In this document: positions 13,101 through 31,100 of the stretch, one piece after another
Numbering within the stretch: the first letter of the stretch is position 1
How the letters are laid out: each line of letters opens with the position of its first letter
Source of the DNA: Bolinopsis microptera
Taxonomy: Eukaryota > Ctenophora > Tentaculata > Lobata > Bolinopsidae
NCBI RefSeq assembly: GCF_026151205.1
Contig: NC_087075.1
Coordinates: 2,452,359 to 2,516,358, forward strand
Reading direction: 5' to 3'
Length of the DNA: 64,000 nucleotides
Notes under the pieces: generated by a model
Told to the model about the DNA's origin: nothing
Seen by the model: only the letters and a program-made list of their open reading frames with translations
The model's database searches: none
Position numbers and translations under genes: made by a program

Positions 13101-16100
13101 GTAATAAAACACTTACCACACTGTAATAAAACACTTACCACGCTGTAATAAAACACTTACCACGCTGTAATAAAACACTTACCACGCTGTAATAAAACAC
13201 TTACCAAACTGTAATAAAACACTTACCAAACTGTAATAAAACACTTACCACACTGTAATAAAACACTTACCACACTGTAATAAAACACTTACCACGCTGT
13301 AATAAAACACTTACCACACTGTAATAAAACACTTACCACACTGTAATAAAACACTTACCACACTGTGCTAAAACACTTACCACACTGTAATAAAACACTT
13401 ACCAAACTGTAATAAAACACTTACCACACTGTAATAAAACACTTACCACACTGTAATAAAACACTTACCAAACTGTAATAAAACACTTACCAAACTGTAA
13501 TAAAACACTTACCACGCTGTAATAAAACACTTACCAAACTGTGCTAAAACACTTACCAAACTGTAATAAAACACTTACCACGCTGTAATAAAACACTTAC
13601 CACACTGTAATAAAACACTTACCACACTGTAATAAAACACTTACCACGCTGTAATAAAACACTTACCACACTGTAATAAAACACTTACCACACTGTAATA
13701 AAACACTTACCAAACTGTGCTAAAACACTTACCACACTGTAATAAAACACTTACCACGCTGTAATAAAACACTTACCACACTGTAATAAAACACTTACAA
13801 GACTGTAATAAAACACTTACCACACTGTAATAAAACACTTACCACGCTGTAATAAAACACTTACCACGCTGTAATAAAACACTTACCACGCTGTAATAAA
13901 ACACTTACCACGCTGTAATAAAACACTTACCACGCTGTAATAAAACACTTACCACACTGTAATAAAACACTTACCACGCTGTAATAAAACACTTACCACA
14001 CTGTAATAAAACACTTACCACACTGTAATAAAACACTTACCAAACTGTGCTAAAACACTTACCACACTGTAATAAAACACTTACCACACTGTAATAAAAC
14101 ACTTACCACGCTGTAATAAAACACTTACCACGCTGTAATAAAACACTTACCACACTGTAATAAAACACTTACCACGCTGTAATAAAACACTTACCACACT
14201 GTAATAAAACACTTACCACACTGTAATAAAACACTTACCAAACTGTGCTAAAACACTTACCACACTGTAATAAAACACTTACCAAACTGTAATAAAACAC
14301 TTACCACACTGTGCTAAAGCACTTACCACGCTGTAATAAAACACTTACCACACTGTAATAAAACACTTACCACACTGTGCTAAAACACTTACCACACTGT
14401 AATAAAACACTTACCACGCTGTGCTAAAACACTTACCACACTGTAATAAAACACTTACCAAACTGTGCTAAAACACTTACCACACTGTAATAAAACACTT
14501 ACCACACTGTGCTAAAACACTTACCACACTGTAATAAAACACTTACCACGCTGTGCTAAAACACTTACCACACTGTAATAAAACACTTACCACACTGTGC
14601 TAAAACACTTACCACACTGTAATAAAACACTTACCACACTGTGCTAAAACACTTACCACACTGTAATAAAACACTTACCAAACTGTGCTAAAACACTTAC
14701 CACACTGTAATAAAACACTTACCAAACTGTAATAAAACACTTACCACACTGTAATAAAACACTTACCACACTGTGCTAAAGCACTTACCACGCTGTAATA
14801 AAACACTTACCACACTGTAATAAAACACTTACCACACTGTGCTAAAACACTTACCACACTGTAATAAAACACTTACCACGCTGTAATAAAACACTTACCA
14901 AACTGTGCTAAAACACTTACCAAACTGTGCTAAAACACTTACCACGCTGTAATAAAACACTTACCACACTGTAATAAAACACTTACCACACTGTAATAAA
15001 GCACTTACCACACTGTGCTAAAACACTTACCACACTGTAATAAAACACTTACCACACTGTAATAAAACACTTACCACGCTGTAATAAAACACTTACCACA
15101 CTGTAATAAAACACTTACCAAACTGTAATAAAACACTTACCACGCTGTAATAAAACACTTACCACACTGTAATAAAACACTTACCACACTGTAATAAAAC
15201 ACTTACCAAACTGTGCTAAAACACTTACCACACTGTAATAAAACACTTACCACGCTGTAATAAAACACTTACCACACTGTAATAAAACACTTACAAGACT
15301 GTAATAAAACACTTACCACACTGTAATAAAACACTTACCACGCTGTAATAAAACACTTACCACACTGTAATAAAACACTTACCAAACTGTGCTAAAACAC
15401 TTACCACACTGTAATAAAACACTTACCAAACTGTAATAAAACACTTACCACGCTGTAATAAAACACTTACCACACTGTAATAAAGCACTTACCACACTGT
15501 AATAAAACACTTACCACGCTGTAATAAAACACTTACCACGCTGTAATAAAACACTTACCACGCTGTAATAAAACACTTACCACACTGTAATAAAACACTT
15601 ACCAAACTGTGCTAAAACACTTACCACACTGTAATAAAACACTTACCACGCTGTAATAAAACACTTACCAAACTGTAATAAAACACTTACCACGCTGTAA
15701 TAAAACAATTACCAAACTGTAATAAAACACTTACCACACTGTAATAAAACACTTACCAAACTGTAATAAAGCACTTACCACACTGTAATAAAGCACTTAC
15801 CAAACTGTAATAAAACACTTACCACGCTGTAATAAAACACTTACCAAACTGTAATAAAACACTTACCACACTGTAATAAAGCACTTACCACACTGTAATA
15901 AAACACTTACCACGCTGTAATAAAACACTTACCACGCTGTAATAAAACACTTACCACGCTGTAATAAAACACTTACCACGCTGTAATAAAACACTTACCA
16001 AACTGTAATAAAACACTTACCACACTGTAATAAAACACTTACCACACTGTAATAAAACACTTACCACGCTGTAATAAAACACTTACCACGCTGTAATAAA

Positions 16101-19100
16101 ACACTTACCACACTGTAATAAAACACTTACCAAACTGTAATAAAACACTTACCACGCTGTAATAAAACACTTACCAAACTGTAATAAAACACTTACCACA
16201 CTGTAATAAAACACTTACCAAACTGTAATAAAACACTTACCACGCTGTAATAAAACACTTACCACACTGTAATAAAGCACTTACCACACTGTAATAAAAC
16301 ACTTACCACGCTGTAATAAAACACTTACCACGCTGTAATAAAACACTTACCAAACTGTAATAAAACACTTACCAAACTGTAATAAAACACTTACCACACT
16401 GTAATAAAGCACTTACCACACTGTAATAAAACACTTACCACACTGTAATAAAACACTTACCACGCTGTAATAAAACACTTACCACACTGTAATAAAACAC
16501 TTACCACACTGTAATAAAACACTTACCACGCTGTAATAAAACACTTACCAAACTGTAATAAAACACTTACCACACTGTAATAAAACACTTACCAAACTGT
16601 AATAAAAAACTTACCACGCTGTAATAAAACACTTACCACACTGTAATAAAGCACTTACCACACTGTAATAAAACACTTACCACGCTGTAATAAAACACTT
16701 ACCACGCTGTAATAAAACACTTACCAAACTGTAATAAAACACTTACCAAACTGTAATAAAACACTTAACACGCTGTAATAAAACACTTACCACACTGTAA
16801 TAAAACACTTACCACACTGTAATAAAACACTTACCACGCTGTAATAAAACACTTACCAAACTGTGCTAAAACACTTACCACACTGTAATAAAACACTTAC
16901 CACACTGTAATAAAACACTTACCACGCTGTAATAAAACACTTACCAAACTGTGCTAAAACACTTACCACGCTGTAATAAAACACTTACCACGCTGTAATA
17001 AAACACTAACCACTCTGTAATAAAACACTTACCACACTGTAATAAAACACTTACCAAACTGTAATAAAACACTTACCTCACTGTAATAAAACACTTACCA
17101 CACTGTAATAAAGCACTTACCACGCTGTAATAAAACACTTACCACACTGTAATAAAACACTTACCAAACTGTAATAAAACACTTACCACGCTGTAATAAA
17201 ACACTTACCACGCTGTAATAAAACACTTACCACGCTGTAATAAAACACTTACCAAACTGTGCTAAAACACTTACCAAACTGTGCTAAAACACTTACCACA
17301 CTGTAATAAAACACTTACCACACTGTAATAAAACACTTACCACGCTGTAATAAAACACTTACCACACTGTAATAAAACACTTACCACACTGTAATAAAAC
17401 ACTTACCAAACTGTGCTAAAACACTTACCACACTGTAATAAAACACTTACCACACTGTAATAAAACACTTACCACACTGTAATAAAACACTTACCACACT
17501 GTAATAAAACACTTACCACGCTGTAATAAAACACTTACCACACTGTAATAAAACACTTACCACACTGTAATAAAACACTTACCACGCTGTAATAAAACAC
17601 TTACCACACTGTAATAAAACACTTACCACGCTGTAATAAAACACTTACCACGCTGTAATAAAACACTTACCACACTGTAATAAAACACTTACCACGCTGT
17701 AATAAAACACTTACCACACTGTAATAAAACACTTACCACACTGTAATAAAACACTTACCACGCTGTAATAAAACACTTACCACACTGTAATAAAACACTT
17801 ACCACACTGTAATAAAGCACTTACCACGCTGTAATAAAACACTTACCACACTGTAATAAAACACTTACCACGCTGTAATAAAACACTTACCAAACTGTGC
17901 TAAAACACTTACCACACTGTAATAAAACACTTACCACACTGTAATAAAACACTTACCACACTGTAATAAAACACTTACCACACTGTAATAAAACACTTAC
18001 CACGCTGTAATAAAACACTTACCACACTGTAATAAAACACTTACCACACTGTAATAAAACACTTACCACGCTGTAATAAAACACTTACCACACTGTAATA
18101 AAACACTTACCACGCTGTAATAAAACACTTACCAAACTGTGCTAAAACACTTACCACACTGTAATAAAACACTTACCACACTGTAATAAAACACTTACCA
18201 CACTGTAATAAAACACTTACCACACTGTAATAAAACACTTACCACGCTGTAATAAAACACTTACCACACTGTAATAAAACACTTACCACACTGTAATAAA
18301 ACACTTACCACGCTGTAATAAAACACTTACCACACTGTAATAAAACACTTACCACACTGTAATAAAACACTTACCACGCTGTAATAAAACACTTACCAAA
18401 CTGTGCTAAAACACTTACCACACTGTAATAAAACACTTACCACACTGTAATAAAACACTTACCACGCTGTAATAAAACACTTACCACACTGTAATAAAAC
18501 ACTTATCACACTGTAATAAAGCACTTACCACACTGTAATAAAACACTTACCACACTGTAATAAAACACTTACCACGCTGTAATAAAACACTTACCACGCT
18601 GTAATAAAACACTTACCAAACTGTGCTAAAACACTTACCACGCTGTAATAAAACACTTACCAAACTGTAATAAAACACTTACCACGCTGTAATAAAACAC
18701 TTATCAAACTGTGCTAAAACACTTACCACGCTGTAATAAAACACTTACCAAACTGTAATAAAACACTTACCACACTGTAATAAAACACTTACCACGCTGT
18801 AATAAAACACTTACCAAACTGTGCTAAAACACTTACCACACTGTAATAAAACACTTACCAAACTGTAATAAAACACTTACCACACTGTAATAAAGCACTT
18901 ACCACACTGTAATAAAACACTTACCACGCTGTAATAAAACACTTACCACACTGTAATAAAACACTTACCAAACTGTGCTAAAACACTTACCACGCTGTAA
19001 TAAAACACTTACCACACTGTAATAAAACACTTACCAAACTGTAATAAAACACTTACCACACTGTAATAAAGCACTTACCACACTGTAATAAAACACTTAC

Positions 19101-22100
19101 CAAACTGTGCTAAAACACTAACCACACTGTGCTAAAGCACTTACCACACTGTAATAAAACACTTACCAAACTGTAATAAAACACTTACCACACTGTTATA
19201 AAACACTTACCACGCTGTAATAAAACACTTACCACACTGTAATAAAACACTTACCACACTGTAATAAAACACTTACCAAACTGTAATAAAACACTTACCA
19301 AACTGTGCTAAAACACTTACCACGCTGTAATAAAACACTTACCAAACTGTAATAAAACACTTACCACACTGTAATAAAACACTTACCACACTGTAATAAA
19401 ACACTTACCACACTGTAATAAAACACTTACCACACTGTAATAAAACACTTACCAAACTGTGCTAAAACACTAACCACACTGTAATAAAACACTTACCAAA
19501 CTGTAATAAAACACTTACCAAACTGTGCTAAAACACTTACCACACTGTAATAAAACACTTACCACACTGTAATAAAGCACTTACCACACTGTAATAAAAC
19601 ACTTACCACACTGTAATAAAACACTTACCACACTGTAATAAAACACTTACCTCACTGTAATAAAACACTTACCACGCTGTAATAAAGCACTTACCACACT
19701 GTAATAAAACACTTACCACACTGTAATAAAACACTTACCACGCTGTAATAAAACACTTACCACGCTGTAATAAAACACTTACCAAACTGTGCTAAAACAC
19801 TAACCACGCTGTAATAAAACACTTACCACGCTGTAATAAAACACTTACCACACTGTAATAAAACACTTACCACGCTGTAATAAAACACTTACCACACTGT
19901 AATAAAACACTTACCACACTGTAATAAAACACTTACCAAACTGTAATAAAACACTTACCAAACTGTGCTAAAACACTTACCACACTGTAATAAAACACTT
20001 ACCACGCTGTAATAAAACACTTACCACGCTGTAATAAAACACTTTCCACACTGTAATAAAACACTTACCACACTGTAATAAAACACTTACCACACTGTAA
20101 TAAAACACTTACCACACTGTAATAAAACACTTACCAAACTGTAATAAAACACTTACCACACTGTAATAAAACACTTACCACACTGTAATAAAACACTTAC
20201 CACACTGTAATAAAACACTTACCACACTGTAATAAAACACTTACCAAACTGTGCTAAAACACTTACCACACTGTAATAAAACACTTACCACACTGTAATA
20301 AAACACTTACCACACTGTAATAAAACACTTACCACACTGTAATAAAACACTTACCACACTGTAATAAAACACTTACCACGCTGTAATAAAACACTTACCA
20401 CGCTGTAATAAAACACTTACCACACTGTAATAAAACACTTACCACGCTTTAATAAAACACTTACCACACTGTAATAAAACACTTACCACACTGTAATAAA
20501 ACACTTACCACACTGTAATAAAACACTTACCACACTGTAATAAAACACTTACCACACTGTAATAAAACACTGACCAAACTGTAATAAAACACTTACCAAA
20601 CTGTACTAAAACACTTACCACACTGTAATAAAACACTTACCACACTGTAATAAAACACTTACCACACTGTAATAAAACACTTACCACACTGTAATAAAAC
20701 ACTTACCACACTGTAATAAAACACTTACCACACTGTAATAAAACACTTACCACACTGTAATAAAACACTTACCAAACTGTGCTAAAACACTTACCACACT
20801 GTAATAAAACACTTACCACACTGTAATAAAACACTTACCAAACTGTAATAAAACACTTACCACGCTGTAATAAAACACTTACCACGCTGTAATAAAACAC
20901 TTACCACACTGTAATAAAACACTTACCAGACTGTGCTAAAACACTTACCACACTGTAATAAAACACTTACCACACTGTAATAAAACACTTACCACACTGT
21001 AATAAAACACTTACCAAACTGTGCTAAAACACTAACCACACTGTGCTAAAACACTTACCACGCTGTAATGAAACACTTACCACACTGTAATAAAACACTT
21101 ACCACACTGTAATAAAACACTTACCAAACTGTGCTAAAACACTTACCACACTGTAATAAAACACTTACCACACTGTAATAAAACACTTACCACACTGTAA
21201 TAAAACACTTACCACACTGTAATAAAACACTTACCACACTGTAATAAAACACTTACCACACTGTAATAAAACACTTACCACACTGTAATAAAACACTTAC
21301 CACACTGTAATAAAACACTTACCACACTGTAATAAAACACTTACCACACTGTAATAAAACACTTACCACACTGTAATAAAACACTTACCACACTGTAATA
21401 AAACACTTACCAAACTGTGCTAAAACACTTACCACGCTGTAATAAAACACTTACCACACTGTAATAAAACACTTACCACACTGTAATAAAACACTTACCA
21501 CACTGTAATAAAACACTTACCACACTGTAATAAAACACTTACCACACTGTAATAAAACACTTACCACGCTGTAATAAAACACTTACCACACTGTAATAAA
21601 ACACTTACCACACTGTAATAAAACACTTACCACGCTGTAATAAAACACTTACCACACTGTAATAAAACACTTACCACGCTGTAATAAAACACTTACCACA
21701 CTGTAATAAAACACTTACCACACTGTAATAAAACACTTACCACACTGTAATAAAACACTTACCACACTGTAATAAAACACTTACCACACTGTAATAAAAC
21801 ACTTACCACACTGTAATAAAACACTTACCACACTGTAATAAAACACTTACCACGCTGTAATAAAACACTTACCACACTGTAATAAAACACTTACCACACT
21901 GTAATAAAACACTTACCACACTGTAATAAAACACTTACCACACTGTAATAAAACACTTACCACACTGTAATAAAACACTTACCACACTGTAATAAAACAC
22001 TTACCACACTGTAATAAAACACTTACCACACTGTAATAAAACACTTACCACACTGTAATAAAACACTTACCACACTGTAATAAAACACTTACCACGCTGT

Positions 22101-25100
22101 AATAAAACACTTACCACACTGTAATAAAACACTTACCACGCTGTAATAAAACACTTACCACGCTGTAATAAAACACTTACCACACTGTAATAAAACACTT
22201 ACCACGCTGTAATAAAACACTTACCACACTGTAATAAAACACTTACCACACTGTAATAAAACACTTACCACACTGTAATAAAACACTTACCACACTGTAA
22301 TAAAACACTTACCACACTGTAATAAAACACTTACCACACTGTAATAAAACACTTACCACGCTGTAATAAAACACTTACCACACTGTAATAAAACACTTAC
22401 CACACTGTAATAAAACACTTACCACGCTGTAATAAAACACTTACCACACTGTAATAAAACACTTACCACACTGTAATAAAACACTTACCACACTGTAATA
22501 AAACACTTACCACACTGTAATAAAACACTTACCACACTGTAATAAAACACTTACCACACTGTAATAAAACACTTACCACGCTGTAATAAAACACTTACCA
22601 CACTGTAATAAAACACTTACCACACTGTAATAAAACACTTACCACACTGTAATAAAACACTTACCACACTGTAATAAAACACTTACCACACTGTAATAAA
22701 ACACTTACCACACTGTAATAAAACACTTACCACGCTGTAATAAAACACTTACCACACTGTAATAAAACACTTACCACACTGTAATAAAACACTTACCACG
22801 CTGTAATAAAACACTTACCACACTGTAATAAAACACTTACCACACTGTAATAAAACACTTACCACACTGTAATAAAACACTTACCACGCTGTAATAAAAC
22901 ACTTACCACACTGTAATAAAACACTTACCACGCTGTAATAAAACACTTACCACACTGTAATAAAACACTTACCACACTGTAATAAAACACTTACCACACT
23001 GTAATAAAACACTTACCACACTGTAATAAAACACTTACCACACTGTAATAAAACACTTACCACACTGTAATAAAACACTTACCACACTGTAATAAAACAC
23101 TTACCACACTGTAATAAAACACTTACCACACTGTAATAAAACACTTACCACACTGTAATAAAACACTTACCACACTGTAATAAAACACTTACCACACTGT
23201 AATAAAACACTTACCACACTGTAATAAAACACTTACCACACTGTAATAAAACACTTACCACGCTGTAATAAAACACTTACCACACTGTAATAAAACACTT
23301 ACCACACTGTAATAAAACACTTACCACACTGTAATAAAACACTTACCACACTGTAATAAAACACTTACCACACTGTAATAAAACACTTACCACACTGTAA
23401 TAAAACACTTACCACACTGTAATAAAACACTTACCACGCTGTAATAAAACACTTACCACACTGTAATAAAACACTTACCACACTGTAATAAAACACTTAC
23501 CACACTGTAATAAAACACTTACCACACTGTAATAAAACACTTACCACGCTGTAATAAAACACTTACCACACTGTAATAAAACACTTACCAAACTGTAATA
23601 AAACACTTACCACGCTGTAATAAAACACTTACCACGCTGTAATAAAACACTTACCACACTGTAATAAAACACTTACCACACTGTAATAAAACACTTACCA
23701 CACTGTAATAAAACACTTACCACACTGTAATAAAACACTTACCACACTGTAATAAAACACTTACCACACTGTAATAAAACACTTACCACACTGTAATAAA
23801 ACACTTACCACACTGTAATAAAACACTTACCACGCTGTAATAAAACACTTACCACACTGTAATAAAACACTTACCACACTGTAATAAAACACTTACCACA
23901 CTGTAATAAAACACTTACCACACTGTAATAAAACACTTACCACACTGTAATAAAACACTTACCACACTGTAATAAAACACTTACCACACTGTAATAAAAC
24001 ACTTACCACACTGTAATAAAACACTTACCACACTGTAATAAAACACTTACCACACTGTAATAAAACACTTACCACACTGTAATAAAACACTTACCACACT
24101 GTAATAAAACACTTACCACACTGTAATAAAACACTTACCACACTGTAATAAAACACTTACCACACTGTAATAAAACACTTACCACACTGTAATAAAACAC
24201 TTACCACGCTGTAATAAAACACTTACCACACTGTAATAAAACACTTACCACGCTGTAATAAAACACTTACCACACTGTAATAAAACACTTACCACACTGT
24301 AATAAAACACTTACCACACTGTAATAAAACACTTACCACACTGTAATAAAACACTTACCACGCTGTAATAAAACACTTACCACACTGTAATAAAACACTT
24401 ACCACACTGTAATAAAACACTTACCACACTGTAATAAAACACTTACCACACTGTAATAAAACACTTACCACACTGTAATAAAACACTTACCACGCTGTAA
24501 TAAAACACTTACCACGCTGTAATAAAACACTTACCACACTGTAATAAAACACTTACCACACTGTAATAAAACACTTACCACACTGTAATAAAACACTTAC
24601 CACACTGTAATAAAACACTTACCACACTGTAATAAAACACTTACCACACTGTAATAAAACACTTACCACACTGTAATAAAACACTTACCACACTGTAATA
24701 AAACACTTACCACACTGTAATAAAACACTTACCACACTGTAATAAAACACTTACCACACTGTAATAAAACACTTACCACGCTGTAATAAAACACTTACCA
24801 CACTGTAATAAAACACTTACCACACTGTAATAAAACACTTACCACACTGTAATAAAACACTTACCACACTGTAATAAAACACTTACCACACTGTAATAAA
24901 ACACTTACCACGCTGTAATAAAACACTTACCACACTGTAATAAAACACTTACCACACTGTAATAAAACACTTACCACGCTGTAATAAAACACTTACCACA
25001 CTGTAATAAAACACTTACCACGCTGTAATAAAACACTTACCACACTGTAATAAAACACTTACCACGCTGTAATAAAACACTTACCACACTGTAATAAAAC

Positions 25101-28100
25101 ACTTACCACGCTGTAATAAAACACTTACCACACTGTAATAAAACACTTACCACGCTGTAATAAAACACTTACCACACTGTAATAAAACACTTACCACACT
25201 GTAATAAAACACTTACCACACTGTAATAAAACACTTACCACGCTGTAATAAAACACTTACCACACTGTAATAAAACACTTACCACACTGTAATAAAACAC
25301 TTACCACGCTGTAATAAAACACTTACCACACTGTAATAAAACACTTACCACGCTGTAATAAAACACTTACCACACTGTAATAAAACACTTACCACGCTGT
25401 AATAAAACACTTACCACACTGTAATAAAACACTTACCACGCTGTAATAAAACACTTACCACACTGTAATAAAACACTTACCACACTGTAATAAAACACTT
25501 ACCACGCTGTAATAAAACACTTACCACGCTGTAATAAAACACTTACCACGCTGTAATAAAACACTTACCACACTGTAATAAAACACTTACCACACTGTAA
25601 TAAAACACTTACCACACTGTAATAAAACACTTACCACACTGTAATAAAACACTTACCACACTGTAATAAAACACTTACCACGCTGTAATAAAACACTTAC
25701 CACGCTGTAATAAAACACTTACCACGCTGTAATAAAACACTTACCACACTGTAATAAAACACTTACCACACTGTAATAAAACACTTACCACGCTGTAATA
25801 AAACACTTACCACGCTGTAATAAAACACTTACCACACTGTAATAAAACACTTACCACGCTGTAATAAAACACTTACCACACTGTAATAAAACACTTACCA
25901 CGCTGTAATAAAACACTTACCACGCTGTAATAAAACACTTACCACGCTGTAATAAAACACTTACCACACTGTAATAAAGCACTTACCACGCTGTAATAAA
26001 ACACTTACCACGCTGTAATAAAACACTTACCACACTGTAATAAAACACTTACCACACTGTAATAAAACACTTACCACACTGTAATAAAACACTTACCACG
26101 CTGTAATAAAACACTTACCACACTGTAATAAAACACTTACCACACTGTAATAAAACACTTACCACACTGTAATAAAACACTTACCACACTGTAATAAAAC
26201 ACTTACCACACTGTAATAAAACACTTACCACGCTGTAATAAAACACTTACCACGCTGTAATAAAACACTTACCACACTGTAATAAAACACTTACCACACT
26301 GTAATAAAACACTTACCACACTGTAATAAAACACTTACCACACTGTAATAAAACACTTACCACACTGTAATAAAACACTTACCACACTGTAATAAAACAC
26401 TTACCACACTGTAATAAAACACTTACCACACTGTAATAAAACACTTACCACACTGTAATAAAACACTTACCACGCTGTAATAAAACACTTACCACACTGT
26501 AATAAAACACTTACCACGCTGTAATAAAACACTTACCACACTGTAATAAAACACTTACCACACTGTAATAAAACACTTACCACACTGTAATAAAACACTT
26601 ACCACGCTGTAATAAAACACTTACCACACTGTAATAAAACACTTACCACACTGTAATAAAACACTTACCACGCTGTAATAAAACACTTACCACACTGTAA
26701 TAAAACACTTACCACGCTGTAATAAAACACTTACCACACTGTAATAAAACACTTACCACGCTGTAATAAAACACTTACCACACTGTAATAAAACACTTAC
26801 CACGCTGTAATAAAACACTTACCACACTGTAATAAAACACTTACCACGCTGTAATAAAACACTTACCACACTGTAATAAAACACTTACCACACTGTAATA
26901 AAACACTTACCACACTGTAATAAAACACTTACCACGCTGTAATAAAACACTTACCACGCTGTAATAAAACACTTACCACACTGTAATAAAACACTTACCA
27001 CGCTGTAATAAAACACTTACCACACTGTAATAAAACACTTACCACGCTGTAATAAAACACTTACCACACTGTAATAAAACACTTACCACGCTGTAATAAA
27101 ACACTTACCACACTGTAATAAAACACTTACCACGCTGTAATAAAACACTTACCACACTGTAATAAAACACTTACCACACTGTAATAAAACACTTACCACA
27201 CTGTAATAAAACACTTACCACGCTGTAATAAAACACTTACCACGCTGTAATAAAACACTTACCACACTGTAATAAAACACTTACCACACTGTAATAAAAC
27301 ACTTACCACACTGTAATAAAACACTTACCACACTGTAATAAAACACTTACCACGCTGTAATAAAACACTTACCACACTGTACTAAAACACTTACCACGCT
27401 GTAATAAAACACTTACCACGACTGTAATAAAACACTTACCACACTGTAATAAAACACTTACCACACTGTAATAAAACACTTACCACACTGTAATAAAACA
27501 CTTACCACACTGTAATAAAACACTTACCACACTGTAATAAAACACTTACCAAACTGTGCTAAAACACTTACCACACTGTAATAAAACACTTACCAAACTG
27601 TAATAAAACACTTACCACACTGTAATAAAACACTTACCACACTGTAATAAAACACTTACCACACTGTAATAAAGCACTTACCACACTGTAATAAAACACT
27701 TACCACACTGTAATAAAACACTTACCACGCTGTAATAAAACACTTACCACACTGTAATAAAACACTTACCACGCTGTAATAAAACACTTACCACACTGTA
27801 ATAAAACACTTACCACGCTGTAATAAAACACTTACCACACTGTAATAAAACACTTACCACGCTGTAATAAAACACTTACCACACTGTAATAAAACACTTA
27901 CCACACTGTAATAAAACACTTACCACGCTGTAATAAAACACTTACCACGCTGTAATAAAACACTTACCACGCTGTAATAAAACACTTACCACACTGTAAT
28001 AAAACACTTACCACACTGTAATAAAACACTTACCACACTGTAATAAAACACTTGCCACACTGTAATAAAACACTTACCACACTGTAATAAAGCACTTACC

Positions 28101-31100
28101 ACGCTGTAATAAAACACTTACCACGCTGTAATAAAACACTTACCACGCTGTAATAAAACACTTACCACACTGTAATAAAACACTTACCACGCTGTAATAA
28201 AGCACTTACCACGCTGTAATAAAACACTTACCACGCTGTAATAAAACACTTACCACGCTGTAATAAAGCACTTACCACGCTGTAATAAAACACTTACCAC
28301 ACTGTAATAAAGCACTTACCACGCTGTAATAAAACACTTACCACGCTGTAATAAAACACTTACCACGCTGTAATAAAACACTTACCACACTGTAATAAAG
28401 CACTTACCACGCTGTAATAAAACACTTACCACGCTGTAATAAAACACTTACCAAACTGTAATAAAACACTTACCACACTGTAATAAAACACTTACCACAC
28501 TGTAATAAAACACTTACCACGCTGTAATAAAACACTTACCACACTGTAATAAAACACTTACCACACTGTAATAAAACACTTACCAAACTGTAATAAAACA
28601 CTTACCAAACTGTAATAAAACACTTACCACACTGTAATAAAACACTTACCACGCTGTAATAAAACACTTACCACGCTGTAATAAAACACTTACCACACTG
28701 TAATAAAACACTTACCACACTGTAATAAAACAATTACCACACTGTAATAAAACACTTACCACACTGTAATAAAACACTTACCACACTGTAATAAAACACT
28801 TACCACACTGTAATAAAACACTTACCACACTGTAATAAAACACTTACCACACTGTAATAAAACACTTACCACACTGTAATAAAACACTTACCACGCTGTA
28901 ATAAAACACTTACCACACTGTGATAAAACACTTACCACGCTGTAATAAAACACTTACCACACTGTAATAAAACACTTACCACACTGTAATAAAGCACTTA
29001 CCACACTGTAATAAAACACTTACCACGCTGTAATAAAACACTTACCACACTGTAATAAAACACTTACCACACTGTAATAAAACACTTACCACGCTGTAAT
29101 AAAACACTTACCACACTGTAATAAAACACTTACCACGCTGTAATAAAACACTTACCACACTGTAATAAAACACTTACCACGCTGTAATAAAACACTTACC
29201 ACACTGTAATAAAACACTTACCACGCTGTAATAAAACACTTACCACACTGTGATAAAACACTTACCACGCTGTAATAAAACACTTACCACACTGTAATAA
29301 AACACTTACCACACTGTAATAAAACACTTACCACACTGTAATAAAACACTTACCACGCTGTAATAAAACACTTACCACGCTGTAATAAAACACTTACCAC
29401 ACTGTAATAAAACACTTACCACGCTGTAATAAAACACTTACCACACTGTAATAAAACAATTACCACGCTGTAATAAAACACTTACCACACTGTAATAAAA
29501 CACTTACCACGCTGTAATAAAACACTTACCACACTGTAATAAAACACTTACCACGCTGTAATAAAACACTTACCACACTGTAATAAAACACTTACCACAC
29601 TGTAATAAAGCACTTACCACGCTGTAATAAAACACTTACCACGCTGTAATAAAACACTTACCACGCTGTAATAAAACACTTACCACACTGTAATAAAACA
29701 CTTACCACACTGTAATAAAGCACTTACCACACTGTAATAAAACACTTACCACACTGTAATAAAACACTTACCACGCTGTAATAAAACACTTACCAAACTG
29801 TGCTAAAACACTTACCACGCTGTAATAAAACACTTACCACGATGTAATAAAACACTTACCACACTGTAATAAAACACTTACCACACTGTAATAAAACACT
29901 TACCACACTGTAATAAAACACATACCACACTGTAATAAAACACTTACCAAACTGTAATAAAACACTTACCAAACTGTGCTAAAACACTTACCACACTGTA
30001 ATAAAACACTTACCAAACTGTAATAAAACACTTACCACACTGTAATAAAACACTTACCACACTGTAATAAAACACTTACCACACTGTAATAAAGCACTTA
30101 CCACACTGTAATAAAACACTTACCACACTGTAATAAAACACTTACCACACTGTAATAAAACACTTACCACACTGTAATAAAACACTTACCACACTGTAAT
30201 AAAGCACTTACCACACTGTAATAAAACACTTACCACACTGTAATAAAACACTTACCACGCTGTAATAAAACACTTACCAAACTGTGCTAAAACACTTACC
30301 ACACTGTAATAAAACACTTACCACACTGTGCTAAAACACTTACCACGCTGTAATAAAACACTTACCACACTGTAATAAAACACTTACCACACTGTAATAA
30401 AACACTTACCACACTGTAATAAAACACTTACCACACTGTAATAAAACACTTACCACACTGTAATAAAACACTTACCACACTGTAATAAAACACTTACCAC
30501 ACTGTAATAAAACACTTACCACACTGTAATAAAACACTTACCACACTGTGCTAAAACACTTACCACGCTGTAATAAAACACTTACCACACTGTAATAAAA
30601 CACTTACCACACTGTAATAAAACACTTACCACGCTGTAATAAAACACTTACCACACTGTAATAAAACACTTACCACACTGTAATAAAACACTTACCACAC
30701 TGTAATAAAACACTTACCACACTGTAATAAAACACTTACCACGCTGTAATAAAACACTTACCACGCTGTAATAAAACACTTACCACACTGTAATAAAACA
30801 CTTACCACACTGTAATAAAACACTTACCACACTGTAATAAAACACATACCACACTGTAATAAAACACTTACCAAACTGTGCTAAAACACTTACCACGCTG
30901 TAATAAAACACTTACCACGCTGTAATAAAACACTTACCACACTGTAATAAAACACTTACCACACTGTAATAAAACACTTACCACACTGTAATAAAACACT
31001 TACCACACTGTAATAAAACACTTACCACACTGTAATAAAACACTTACCACACTGTAATAAAACACTTACCACACTGTAATAAAACACTTACCACACTGTA